NCBI RefSeq assembly: GCF_041904905.1
Contig: NZ_JAYRMI010000006.1
Span: 1-64,000, forward strand
Reading direction: 5' to 3'
From: Zoogloea sp041904905
GTDB lineage: Bacteria > Pseudomonadota > Gammaproteobacteria > Burkholderiales > Rhodocyclaceae
Length of the DNA: 64,000 nt
Position 1 is the stretch's first letter. Every line of letters begins with the position of its first letter. The notes beneath the pieces were generated by a model. The model ran no database searches. It saw only the letters and a list, made by a program, of their open reading frames with translations, and had not been told where the DNA came from. The translations under genes were made by a program, and so were the position numbers. Below are positions 1 to 7,908 of the stretch, piece by piece.

Positions 1-468
1 TACGTGGAATTCGGGGGTGAGCAGGAGCAGGCGGCGCCCGGCCCGGTCGAGCAGCCAGCAGCGCCCGAGGGGGTCGAGGGCGATGGCGTCGGGCGAGGCG
101 GGGGCCGGCGGGGGGGCGAGCGGGGCGAAATCCAGCCCCGGGGCGGGCGCGGGGGCCGGGGCCGGGCGGGGCGCGGGCAGGGGCAGCCAGCCGGCGGGGG
201 TGAGGATGGCGAGGGGGCGGCCGGGCTGGGCGAGCACCACGTGGCCGTCGGTGCATTGATCGGGCGGGCAGGGCAGCACCGCCGCGCTGCCCAGGCTGGC
301 CTGCCAGGCGGCGTAGTCGGCCGGGGTGGGGGGCGGGGGGGCGTCGGTGCCGGTGCCTTTGGGGGCGAGCACCACCGCGGCGGGCGCGCCTTCGATGCGC
401 GTGCCGGCGTGGTCGCAGCGTTCCCACATGGGGCGGCCGGTGAGGTGGGCGAAGCGCGGGCCGGTCAT
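1..468 (-). CDS. eCIS tail/baseplate-associated protein, 5' part only
   Basis: The reading frame is open from an ATG at 468 to the window edge (156 codons, no stop), so only the N-terminus is visible. The start is chosen because GGAG lies 8 bases upstream, and it overlaps the stop of a 20-codon frame. The visible protein begins MTGPRFAHLTGRPMWERCDH. After a Pro/Ala-rich linker (about residues 100-130) it ends in a stretch resembling one blade of an NHL-type propeller (DAIALDPLGRCWLLDRAGRR). In many contractile injection clusters the gene after the J-type baseplate protein encodes a large 'phage tail protein' with such segments, and position and motif agree here. The function is probably peripheral baseplate or receptor-proximal structure, which is inference. 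The rest of the gene and probably more of the operon lie outside. Confidence 0.6.
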   Translation of the reverse strand, partial: MTGPRFAHLTGRPMWERCDHAGTRIEGAPAAVVLAPKGTGTDAPPPPTPADYAAWQASLGSAAVLPCPPDQCTDGHVVLAQPGRPLAILTPAGWLPLPAPRPAPAPAPAPGLDFAPLAPPPAPASPDAIALDPLGRCWLLDRAGRRLLLLTPEFHV

Positions 469-526
469 GGCAGCGTCTCCGGGGCCGGGCACCGGGCGAC
501 GGGGGGCGCGGTGCGGCGGGGGTTCA

Positions 527-2827
527 TCAGCATTCCTCCTTGCCCACCGGCACCGGCATGCTGCTTACCGGCGTGGGGAGGGCTTCGGTGTCGAGCGGGG
601 GCAGGGCTTCGGCAGTGGCGTCGGCGCCGATGGCGACCTTGACCTCCAGCAGCACCGGCAGCTGCCAGGGCAGCAGGGCGACGGCCTCGTCGACCGCGGT
701 GCGCACGCCGGTGCGGCTGATCTCCTCGCCCACCACGAACACTTTGTTCACCAGCTTCACGCCCTGCACCCGCAGGGTGGCGGCTTCGATGTCGCGGTCG
801 CGCACGGGGCGGCCGAAGGGCCAGCCCTTGCCATCCGGCCCGTAGGGCGGCAGCGGGGCGAGGTGCTGGCGCAGGGCAAGCTCGATGTGGCGGCGCAGGG
901 TTTCCTCGGCGGCGCCGGCATCGGGTTCGACGGCCACCGAGCAGGACAGGCGCACGTATTGCGGCGGGGTGACGTAAAGCTCGGTGGTCACGAGGCGACG
1001 GGGTTCGAGCCAGGCGCAGACGCGGCGCAGCATCTCTTTGTCTGGCGTGGGCTGGTCGGGCTGCATCGGGTCGTAGGCGGGCAGCACGATCAGGGTGACC
1101 ACGCCGGGCACGCCATCGACCCGCTCGTGGGGCTTGTGGCGGGGCAGCACCTGGGCGCGGCCCACCTGCACGGCGGGGGTTTCGAGGGCCAGGGCGGCGA
1201 AGTCGTCGGTGGCCACGGCGCGGTCGTTGTGGCGCAGGACTTCGGGGATGCGGGCGCTGGCTTCGGGCAGGGTTTCGGCGTCGGCGCCGAACTCTGCGGG
1301 CAGCGGGTTGGTGGCCTTCAGGGCCAGCGCGGCCGGCGGTGCGGCGCGGAACACCCGGTTGATGCGCTCGGCGCCCACGTTGCCGCGCACGCCGCCGCCG
1401 TACTTGTAGGTGAGGCAGCGGATGGCCTCGCCGGGCAGGGGGATGCGGCCGTGGATGCCGTCGCCGAAGGCGATGCTGCCGTCGGTCGGGTCCAGCGTGT
1501 AGAAGGGGTCGTCCGGGCCGGCGAGGGCGAGGTCGTCTACCGCCTGCCAGTTTTCCCAGCCCAGGGGGCCGGATACCTGCACCTGCTGGCTGCCCGGGAT
1601 GACCGGGGTGCGCGACAGGGTGTGGCGCTGGCCGGTGCGCCCGTCGCCGTAGCCCAGCAGCTCGGCGGCGGCGGTGACGGCTTGCTCGACCCGCACCACG
1701 TTGGCGTCGATCCAGCGCAGGCGGATGGGTGGGTGGGTGGCGTCGGCGCGGCTGACGCGGATCCAGCCGAGCACTCGCTGGGCGAGCTTGTCGTTGTCGA
1801 TGCGCGGGGGGAGTTCGCCGATGCCCAGCAGGTCGGGGTCGGGCGTGGCGAAGCTGGCGGCCGTCCAGTTGCCGAAGGGTTCGGCGCTGGCGCCGGCGTC
1901 GGGCAGACGCAGGCGGATCGTGCCGCGGCGGCCGAGGTTGTCGGTGGTGTCGGCCACCACGGCGAGGCGCTGGTAGCGCACCCGGTCCACCTGCGCGGAG
2001 GCGCCGGTGAAGCCGCCGGTGGAGATCTCCCAGCGCAGGGGCCAGCGTTCGGGGTCGGTGCCGGCGTCGGGGCAGCGGTGGTGATCGGTGCTGCCGCACA
2101 GGGCGTCGTCGGTGTGGGCGCCCAGGTTGAGCACTTGCCCGGAGAGGCCGCGGCGCAGGGCGGTGCGGGCGGCGGCGGCATCGTTGCCGGCGGCCTTGAG
2201 GGCGTCGGCCCAGGTGGCTTCGGGGGCGGCGAGGCACAGCCAGATGCGCCCGTCGAGACTGGCGCCGGACGAGAGGGGCGCCGGCAGGCGGCCGCCCTGG
2301 GGGGCATCGAGGGGGAAGGCCCGGTACTGGGCGAGTTCGGGGGTGCTGCCGAGGTGATCGGCGAGCAGGGTGCTGACGTTCTCGATGCCGCCGGCGAGCA
2401 CGGGGCCGGAATAGGGCTGCTTGATCCAGGCGCTGAGTTCGAGCGGGAGCACGGTGATCTCGTCGAGGGCCTGGAAGTGGATGTCGCCGGCGGTGAATTC
2501 GAGGGTGGGGCTGCCGATGGTGAAATCCACCGGCACCGGCGCCACGCTCCGGCGGGCGTCGAGCCTCACCATGGCCTGGGCGGCGCGGGCGGGCTTGGGC
2601 GGGATCGCCAGCAGGTTGAGGAAGGCCAGCCGGGCGGCTTCGGGCACCCGGTTGAGGCGGTAGAGCACGTTGTCGCCGAGGGCGGCGAAGAGCTCGATGA
2701 GCGCGATGCCGGGATCGGCGGCGTTGTGGTCGGTCCATTCCGGCGCGTGGGTGGGGATGCGGCGGATGAGTTCGGCGCGCAGGTCGTCGAAGGCGCGGTC
2801 GTCGAGGCGGGGAGGAAGGATGGCCAT
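527..2827 (-). CDS. baseplate J-like assembly protein of eCIS
   Basis: This 766-residue protein belongs to the family of large putative baseplate assembly proteins (gpJ-like, Afp11 position) that form the wedge ring around the spike. The N-terminus (DDRAFDDLRAELIRRIPTHA, then EWTDHNAADPGIALIELFAA) is the typical opening of this family. The C-terminal half carries the J-like part (FGDGIHGRIPLPGEAIRCLT; RAVATDDFAALALETP; GVVTLIVLPAYDPMQPDQPT). The ATG at 2827 is preferred over a GTG 51 bases upstream because the family starts right before this N-terminal block. It follows the gp25-like gene after an unusual 205-base spacer. Its stop TGA lies inside the AGGAGGAATGCTGATG sequence, where an apparently strong ribosome site sits before a 20-codon frame. 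Confidence 0.85.
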   Translation of the reverse strand: MAILPPRLDDRAFDDLRAELIRRIPTHAPEWTDHNAADPGIALIELFAALGDNVLYRLNRVPEAARLAFLNLLAIPPKPARAAQAMVRLDARRSVAPVPVDFTIGSPTLEFTAGDIHFQALDEITVLPLELSAWIKQPYSGPVLAGGIENVSTLLADHLGSTPELAQYRAFPLDAPQGGRLPAPLSSGASLDGRIWLCLAAPEATWADALKAAGNDAAAARTALRRGLSGQVLNLGAHTDDALCGSTDHHRCPDAGTDPERWPLRWEISTGGFTGASAQVDRVRYQRLAVVADTTDNLGRRGTIRLRLPDAGASAEPFGNWTAASFATPDPDLLGIGELPPRIDNDKLAQRVLGWIRVSRADATHPPIRLRWIDANVVRVEQAVTAAAELLGYGDGRTGQRHTLSRTPVIPGSQQVQVSGPLGWENWQAVDDLALAGPDDPFYTLDPTDGSIAFGDGIHGRIPLPGEAIRCLTYKYGGGVRGNVGAERINRVFRAAPPAALALKATNPLPAEFGADAETLPEASARIPEVLRHNDRAVATDDFAALALETPAVQVGRAQVLPRHKPHERVDGVPGVVTLIVLPAYDPMQPDQPTPDKEMLRRVCAWLEPRRLVTTELYVTPPQYVRLSCSVAVEPDAGAAEETLRRHIELALRQHLAPLPPYGPDGKGWPFGRPVRDRDIEAATLRVQGVKLVNKVFVVGEEISRTGVRTAVDEAVALLPWQLPVLLEVKVAIGADATAEALPPLDTEALPTPVSSMPVPVGKEEC

Positions 2828-2972
2828 GTCAGCACCGCCCTGCAGTGGAGAGGCGGCGAGGTTCGCCGCGGAGAGCACAGAGGCCGTCGATGTGGGGCTG
2901 TTTCATGTCAGTTCTCCATTGAGCGGTGCACCACCCATGGCGCATGAAACGGGCCACAGGCCGGCCGCGCTC

Positions 2973-2990
2973 GGCCGCTCCGGAGCGGCC
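2973..2990. repeat. perfect 18-bp palindrome in eCIS operon spacer
   Basis: GGCCGCTCCGGAGCGGCC is a perfect palindrome in the 205-base spacer between the gp25-like and J-like genes, with further GGCC-rich arms on both sides. There is no T-run, so it is not an intrinsic terminator. It could form a strong hairpin in the operon mRNA (attenuation or processing). A related GGCCGGC-based inverted repeat occurs at 9199-9222. Confidence 0.6.
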
Positions 2991-3032
2991 GGCCCTCCTC
3001 GCCGCTGGTGCTTCGGGGGGCGTTGTTTCATC

Positions 3033-3422
3033 TCAGCGACCCCCGTTCAGATAGAAGGGAAAGACGAGGTTCTGCACGCCGGGCTCGTCGAGGATCTGGT
3101 AGCGGATGGCGATGGAGAGCACGGTGGGTTCCCGCGGGTCGGTGTTGACGGCGACCGATTCGACGCGGATGCGGGCTTCGTCGCGGGCCAGGGCGTCGGT
3201 GACGGCGGCGCGGATCTGGGTGCGCAGTTCGAGGCTGTTGGGCGCGAAGAGGAAACGCCGCAGCCCGACGCCGAAGTTGGGGCGGGCGATGCGCTCGCCG
3301 GGTTCGGTGAGGAGGATGCTGCGGATGGATTGCTCCACCGCGCCGGCACCGGAGATCCAGCCGAAGCCGTCGCCGGTGACGAGCGGAAAGCGAAGGCCGG
3401 TGCCGAGCTTGGCTGTGCTCAT
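3033..3422 (-). CDS. gp25/GPW-like baseplate wedge protein
   Basis: This 129-residue protein of the GPW/gp25 family (Afp9 position) is a small baseplate component that links the spike-hub complex to the wedges and seeds sheath assembly. The family core is clear: a loop (SILLTEPGERIARPNFGVGL), a helix (ELRTQIRAAVTDALARDE) and a final strand (VLSIAIRYQIL). Length is normal for the family. The ATG at 3422 has AAGAGGGG just upstream and overlaps the stop of the upstream 841-residue gene by four bases (ATGA), indicating coupled translation. Confidence 0.88.
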   Translation of the reverse strand: MSTAKLGTGLRFPLVTGDGFGWISGAGAVEQSIRSILLTEPGERIARPNFGVGLRRFLFAPNSLELRTQIRAAVTDALARDEARIRVESVAVNTDPREPTVLSIAIRYQILDEPGVQNLVFPFYLNGGR

Positions 3423-5944
3423 GGTCCCCTCTTGGGAAATGGCAGGCAGAACTTGAGGAAGAGCATCCAGCTGAACGAGGGTAGCGCGATGAGGACGGTG
3501 AAGATGATCTTGAAGAGGATCAGCGCGCAGATCGTCAGGATGGGGATGCCGAAGTTGCAGATCATGCCGATGCCGAAATCGCGCCGGGTGTCGGCCATGT
3601 CTTCGCCGGTGACGACCCCGGAGCCAGGCGGCGAGGCCATGCCGGCGAAGGGCTTGGCCCGGGCCCGGGCGATGCGCGGGATGTCGCGCAGCAGCTTGGG
3701 GATGTCGGGCATCTGGATGCTGGCCGGGCGGGCGCCGAGGAGGTCGGTGGGGTCGGCGATGGAGAAGGGTTCGGTGCGCTGCGTCCAGACGATGCGCTCG
3801 GGTTCGCAGGGGGTGCGGCCGGCGACGCGCACCCAGGCCCAGGCGGCGTAGAGGTGTTCGGCGTCGAAGCGCAGGCGCGGCTGGGCGTCGTCGGTACGGG
3901 CTTCGGGCAGGGCGGCGCGTTCGGGGTCGGCGATGTAGCGGGCGCCTGCGGCGTTGCGGAAGGCGGTGAAGGCGGTGCTGTCGAGGCGGATGCCGGGCAG
4001 CACCAGCAGGCCGCACAGAGGTTGCTCGGTGAAGCTGAGGCGGGCGGCGTCGATGTCGAGGCCGGCGTCGCAGGTGTGCAGGGCGCTGTCCAGCTGGCCT
4101 TCGATGCTGGCGGCGCGGGCCTTGAGCTGGTCGATGGCGGCGTTGCCGGCGGTGGCGAGGCCGTCGTCGAAGCGGGCGTAGATTCTGGCGATGGCCTGGC
4201 CGTCGTCGTGTACGTCAAGAACCCACTGGGCCGGCAGGGCGACCTGCGGCCACGGCGGAATGGCAGTGATGTCGCTCCGGGCGGCTTCCATCGCCAGCAC
4301 GGCTTCGATCGTCTCGGCCAGTGCCGGCAGGCCCAGTTCGCGCTTGCCGTCGGCGGCGAAGGCTTTGAGTTCGGCGGGCTTGCGGTCGCCGTAAAGGGCC
4401 TGGTTGATGCTGGCGGCGATGGTGAGCCGGCAGCCGCGCAGGCGCAGCAGGGCCATTGCCACCACCAGGGCGAGGTGGCCGGGGTTGATGAGGCTGGCGC
4501 CGCCCAGGGCCGGCGGGGGCAGGGCGGCGCCGGCGAGCCAGGCGTCCATCAGCTGGTGCAGGCGCAGGCGCAGCAGGGTGTCCCAGGCGCCAGCGGGGGC
4601 GCTGGCGGCGAGCCACTGGGCGGTCTGGTTGCCGGGCACGGGGCTGAAATCGGGCAGGTTGTCGAAGAGGCCGGGCTCGCTGGCGGCGGTGGCGGCGTGG
4701 CTGTCGGCCCACAGGGTGTCGGCGCTGCGCAAGGTGCCGGCGATGTCGTCGTCGTCGGTGGTGGGGTCGGTGGCGAACCGCCACAGCCGGGCGAGGGCCT
4801 GGCGCAGGGCGAGGTCGATGCTGCGACCGAGCACGTTGCCCACTTGTCCGAGCCCGGGGGGGGCGCTGGCGGCCAGCCCGGCGGCGAAGGTTTCGGCGCT
4901 GGCCGCGGCGGCGGTGCCGGGGCGCGCGGGCAGCACGGTGGCGTCGAGCAGGGAGCGCAGATGGGGGCGGGCGGCGTCGCGCAGGTCGGCGGCGTGCTGG
5001 AACAGGGTGTCGAGGCGGCTGCGGCTTTGCTGGGCGAGGGCGGCGGCGATCTCGGCGACGGTGCTGCCGGTGAGCGGCTGGAGGGGGATTTCCCGGGCGG
5101 CGCTGAACACCGGCAGGTAGCCGTAGAGGGTGCAGTGGTCTGCGGCGTGGCCGGCGTCGGGCGGCAGCAGCACGAGGGGCTGGCTGGCCAGGGCGATGGG
5201 CGGCAGCGGGGTGGCGGCGGTGAGCCCGAAGAGGGTGCGCAGGCGGGCTTCGAGGCCGGCCGGCGGGGTGAGGGCGGCCGGGTCGACGGGTGTGCCGGTG
5301 TGCAGGCTTGCGGGGAGCAGCGGCAGCCAGGCGCCGTGCTTTTCATCGACGGTGACCCAGTCTTCCCAGCGCTCCTGGGTGGGGTCGGGCACGAGGCGGC
5401 GGATGACCGCGCCGCTGCCCTTCACCCGGCTGCGGGCCACCCGGGGCAGGCCGGCGGCGCCGCAGATCAGGTCGAAGCCGATGAGGTTGAAGCGCTCGTG
5501 GGTGGGCAGGTAGAGCTTGCGTAGCCAGGGCGGGGTGGTGGTCTTCTCGCCGCTGACGAGGCCGTGGGGGATGCCGTCGTCGTCCATCGCGGGGCCGCTG
5601 GCGGGGTCGATGTCGGCAGCGCCGGGCGGGCGGCGCACGAGGTCGGTGGGGGCGGTGGTCGGGTAGCGGGGCGCGCCGGCGGCGTCCACCAGCCCGGCGG
5701 GCGGCTCGGCCCAGTCGCGCCAGGGCAGGAGCCGGGGCGGGGCGAGGCGCTTGCCGGCGGCGACGGCGAGGAAGTCGTCCATGAAGGCATCGCTCTCGAA
5801 GGAGAGGATGCGCGGGCGGGCGGCGACGGGCTGCGCGTCGGACGGTCGCAGGAAGAAGGGATCGGCGGCAAACAGGTGCTCCCGCGAGGGGGGGCGGTTG
5901 GCCGGGACGAGGAGCCGCCGCGCGGCGGGGGCCTTGGCTACCAT
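3419..5944 (-). CDS. unrecognised 841-aa eCIS protein with hydrophobic C-terminus
   Basis: I do not recognise a named domain in this 841-residue protein. It sits between the spike (gpV-like) and wedge (gp25-like) genes and is coupled to both by overlaps (7 bases upstream, 4 downstream), so it is an integral part of the particle operon. Starting at MVAKAPAARR, residues 1-780 look soluble, Ala/Leu-rich and Asp-rich, with alternating helical segments. Residues about 790-836 are strongly hydrophobic (from FGIGMICNFGIPILTICALI on), enough for one or two membrane helices, and are followed by PFPKRGP. A hydrophobic end is unexpected for a soluble baseplate protein. It could insert into a membrane, anchor the particle, or pack inside the baseplate. 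All three are inference. Confidence 0.7.
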   Translation of the reverse strand: MVAKAPAARRLLVPANRPPSREHLFAADPFFLRPSDAQPVAARPRILSFESDAFMDDFLAVAAGKRLAPPRLLPWRDWAEPPAGLVDAAGAPRYPTTAPTDLVRRPPGAADIDPASGPAMDDDGIPHGLVSGEKTTTPPWLRKLYLPTHERFNLIGFDLICGAAGLPRVARSRVKGSGAVIRRLVPDPTQERWEDWVTVDEKHGAWLPLLPASLHTGTPVDPAALTPPAGLEARLRTLFGLTAATPLPPIALASQPLVLLPPDAGHAADHCTLYGYLPVFSAAREIPLQPLTGSTVAEIAAALAQQSRSRLDTLFQHAADLRDAARPHLRSLLDATVLPARPGTAAAASAETFAAGLAASAPPGLGQVGNVLGRSIDLALRQALARLWRFATDPTTDDDDIAGTLRSADTLWADSHAATAASEPGLFDNLPDFSPVPGNQTAQWLAASAPAGAWDTLLRLRLHQLMDAWLAGAALPPPALGGASLINPGHLALVVAMALLRLRGCRLTIAASINQALYGDRKPAELKAFAADGKRELGLPALAETIEAVLAMEAARSDITAIPPWPQVALPAQWVLDVHDDGQAIARIYARFDDGLATAGNAAIDQLKARAASIEGQLDSALHTCDAGLDIDAARLSFTEQPLCGLLVLPGIRLDSTAFTAFRNAAGARYIADPERAALPEARTDDAQPRLRFDAEHLYAAWAWVRVAGRTPCEPERIVWTQRTEPFSIADPTDLLGARPASIQMPDIPKLLRDIPRIARARAKPFAGMASPPGSGVVTGEDMADTRRDFGIGMICNFGIPILTICALILFKIIFTVLIALPSFSWMLFLKFCLPFPKRGP

Positions 5945-6636
5945 ATGTTCCCCGCGCCGGGCGTGTAGCTGGCCGACACCACGCTGTTGGTGATGACGGT
6001 GTCGGCCTTCACCACGCCGGAGAAGCTGGACATGGCGGCGTTGACGGTGACCATCGCGGCGGTGACGTCGAGGCCGGCGGGGGCGTTGACCTTGACCTTG
6101 ACGTTGGCGGTGATCTCGATGTTGCCGGCGGCGTCGATCTTGACGGTGGCGCCGTTGCTGTGGGCGAGGGTGACGGTGCCGCCGGCAGCATCGTCCAGCG
6201 TGAAGGTGTGGCCGCCCTTGGTCTTGAGTTCGACTTTTTCGGCGCCTGCGGTGTCGTCGAAGGTGAGCGTGTGGCCGCTGCGGGAGGTGATGGAGCGCAG
6301 GTTGTTGGCGCTGTCCATCGTCTCGGGCGGGGCGTCCACGCCGTTCCAGAGGGCGCCGATCACCACCGGGCGTCGGGGGTCGCCGGCGGTGAAGGCAACC
6401 AGCACTTCGTCGTCCACCTCGGGGATGAACCAGGTGCCCCGGTCGCCGCCGGCCATCATCGTGGCGAGGCGGGCCCAGGCCAGCGCGCTGCCGCCGTCGC
6501 TCTCTTCGACGAAGGGCAGCCTGATCTGTACCCGGCCCTGGTTGTCCGGGTCTTGAACGTCGGTGACGAGGGCCGGGTAGACGCCGTAGAGGCGCGGGCG
6601 GTCGCCGGCCGGGGGGGCGCTTGCGCCGGGGATCAT
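5938..6636 (-). CDS. gpV/VgrG-like spike protein (baseplate assembly protein V)
   Basis: This 232-residue central spike protein has an N-terminal OB-fold of the phage baseplate V family: GVYPALVTDVQDPDNQGRVQ, ARLATMMAGGDRGTWFIPEV and RRPVVIGALWNG (about residues 18-110). The C-terminal half is Thr/Val/Asp-rich repetitive sequence (HTLTFDDTAG, HTFTLDDAAG, ATVKIDAAGNIEITANVKV), as expected for a trimeric beta-helix needle. The ATG at 6636 has GGGAGA upstream. In Afp/PVC the hub and needle are fused as Afp8; here the gpD-like hub is a separate gene directly upstream with a 4-base overlap. No PAAR tip gene is seen within the window. Confidence 0.85.
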   Translation of the reverse strand: MIPGASAPPAGDRPRLYGVYPALVTDVQDPDNQGRVQIRLPFVEESDGGSALAWARLATMMAGGDRGTWFIPEVDDEVLVAFTAGDPRRPVVIGALWNGVDAPPETMDSANNLRSITSRSGHTLTFDDTAGAEKVELKTKGGHTFTLDDAAGGTVTLAHSNGATVKIDAAGNIEITANVKVKVNAPAGLDVTAAMVTVNAAMSSFSGVVKADTVITNSVVSASYTPGAGNIW

Positions 6637-7712
6637 GAGGCGTCTCCCAGGTTGGGCCGCTGGGCTTCGAACTCGGTGCGGTAGCCGTCCTGCTGGTCGA
6701 AGCGGTGGGTGACGGCGGTGACCAGGTAGGTGCCGGCGAACCACGGGCCGAGATCGACCAGCTCGACCTTCGAGCCGACGTGCAGCTGCGGCGTGCCGCG
6801 GGTGACGCCGACCCCGCGCACGAAGCGGCGGGCCCGGCGGCGCAGGGCAGCTTCGGCCGCGGCGCGGGCTTCGGCAGCCGTGGCGGGGGCTTCGAGGTGC
6901 AGGTCGTCGGAGGCGTCGGGGAAGACCCGCCCGACGACCTCGGGGCCCAGGCGGCCGGGGCCGGCTTCGGGGCGGATGGCGTCGGCGTCGGCGCTTTCGT
7001 GGATGGCCGCCTTGGCCGCCACGTCGTAGCCATGCACGCGCACTTCGCCGCGCTGGTGGGCGAGGTCGGCGAGCACGGTGAAGCGGATCAGCTCGTTCTC
7101 GCGGGTGAGGCGGATGGGCGGGTCGGTGAGGGCGGAGGCTTCGCTGATGTGCGCGGTGCCGTCGCGAAGACTGATGAGGGCGTCGCCGCTGCGGTTGCGC
7201 AGGGCGGTGAGTTCGTCTTCGTTCACTTGCAGGAGCGCCACGTGGCTGGCGCCGCTGCGGCCGGCGTCGGGGCTCAGGCCGGCGTCGGTGAGGATGCGCG
7301 CGGCGATGTCGCCGTCGCTCTGGTTTTCGGAGAGGCGGGTGCGGCGGTGGTAGCGCAGGGCGGCGAGGTCGTCTTCGGCGAGCAGGCTGAATTCGGGCGG
7401 GCGCAGCTCGGGGAAGGCGGCGCCCATGCCGGTGATGAGGCCGTCGAAGACGGTTTGTGCCTGCCCGCCGGTGGTGAATGAAATGGCGAGGCGCTTGCCG
7501 AAATCGAGATCGGCGGTGTGGAAGTGCACGTAATCCACCGGCTGGCCGGTTTCGCGGCTGCCCCAGTTGAGGAACACGGCTTCGAGGGAGGCTACGCCGG
7601 CGGCGTCGGCCCGGGCTTCGAGGCGGATCAGGTCGGCTTCGAGGCGGTCGGCGCGTCGGCCATCGACGGTGATCTGCGGCCGGCCGCTGGCGAGGAGGGG
7701 GGCGTCGCTCAC
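6633..7712 (-). CDS. gpD-like hub protein (phage late control D family)
   Basis: This 359-residue protein corresponds to the hub domains of gp27/gpD, which form the trimeric platform between tube and spike. Family features include the N-terminal segment RPQITVDGRRADRLEADLIR, the central AEDDLAALRYHRRTRLSENQ, SDGDIAARILTDAGLSPDAG, and the C-terminal GSKVELVDLGPWFAGTYLVT with AVTHRFDQQDGYRTEFEAQR. The start is a GTG at 7712, chosen because GGAGA precedes it and it overlaps the upstream stop (GTGA). An open frame continues further upstream but has no family similarity there. It is translated with the 65-residue protein before it and the spike after it. Confidence 0.82.
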   Translation of the reverse strand: MSDAPLLASGRPQITVDGRRADRLEADLIRLEARADAAGVASLEAVFLNWGSRETGQPVDYVHFHTADLDFGKRLAISFTTGGQAQTVFDGLITGMGAAFPELRPPEFSLLAEDDLAALRYHRRTRLSENQSDGDIAARILTDAGLSPDAGRSGASHVALLQVNEDELTALRNRSGDALISLRDGTAHISEASALTDPPIRLTRENELIRFTVLADLAHQRGEVRVHGYDVAAKAAIHESADADAIRPEAGPGRLGPEVVGRVFPDASDDLHLEAPATAAEARAAAEAALRRRARRFVRGVGVTRGTPQLHVGSKVELVDLGPWFAGTYLVTAVTHRFDQQDGYRTEFEAQRPNLGDAS

Positions 7713-7906
7713 GGGCAGTCTCCGCGGTGGCGCAGCTGGCGTTCGAGTTCTTCGGCCACCAGGGCGCGGACGAGGGCGCGCAGATCTTCGATGCGCACTT
7801 CGAAGGCGGTGTCGTCGGCCGGCGCGCTGCCGCCGCTGCCCCGTTCGGCGCTGTCGCCGGGCAGGGTTTCGATGGTGGTGGAGAGTTCGCCGATGGTGAC
7901 GGGCAT
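7709..7906 (-). CDS. small eCIS protein (DUF5908-like position and start)
   Basis: This 65-residue protein begins MPVTIGELSTTIETL and ends in a charged helix (IEDLRALVRALVAEELERQL). A small gene between the Afp7-like and hub genes is common in contractile injection clusters and often encodes short proteins starting MPxEIxEL (DUF5908). The opening residues and place agree, but similarity this short cannot be proven by eye. It lies 2 bases after the tube-associated gene and overlaps the hub gene by 4 bases, which supports it as a real translated gene. Function unknown; possibly a chaperone or small baseplate subunit. Confidence 0.6.
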   Translation of the reverse strand: MPVTIGELSTTIETLPGDSAERGSGGSAPADDTAFEVRIEDLRALVRALVAEELERQLRHRGDCP

Positions 7907-7908
7907 GG

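Noticed and set aside
465..527. 20-codon frame with a strong AGGAGG site between the J-like gene and the edge-truncated gene
   Set aside because: The ribosome site is good and it overlaps both neighbours, but the peptide is Pro/Arg-rich with no recognisable feature. It may only couple translation of the next gene.
326..2947. Long plus-strand open frame opposite the baseplate J gene
   Set aside because: It is antisense to a clear gene, Gly/Ala/His-rich, has no motifs and no ribosome site. Long antisense frames of this kind (also 3854-5524, 9928-11667, 12436-14277) come from high-GC third-position bias.
2973..2990. Intrinsic terminator inside the eCIS operon
   Set aside because: The palindrome is strong but has no T-run on either strand.
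3419..7033. A single 1204-codon open frame covering hub, spike and the 841-aa protein
   Set aside because: The upper part is another frame of the hub and spike genes and is Pro/Ser/Thr-rich nonsense; the real start is the ATG at 5944.
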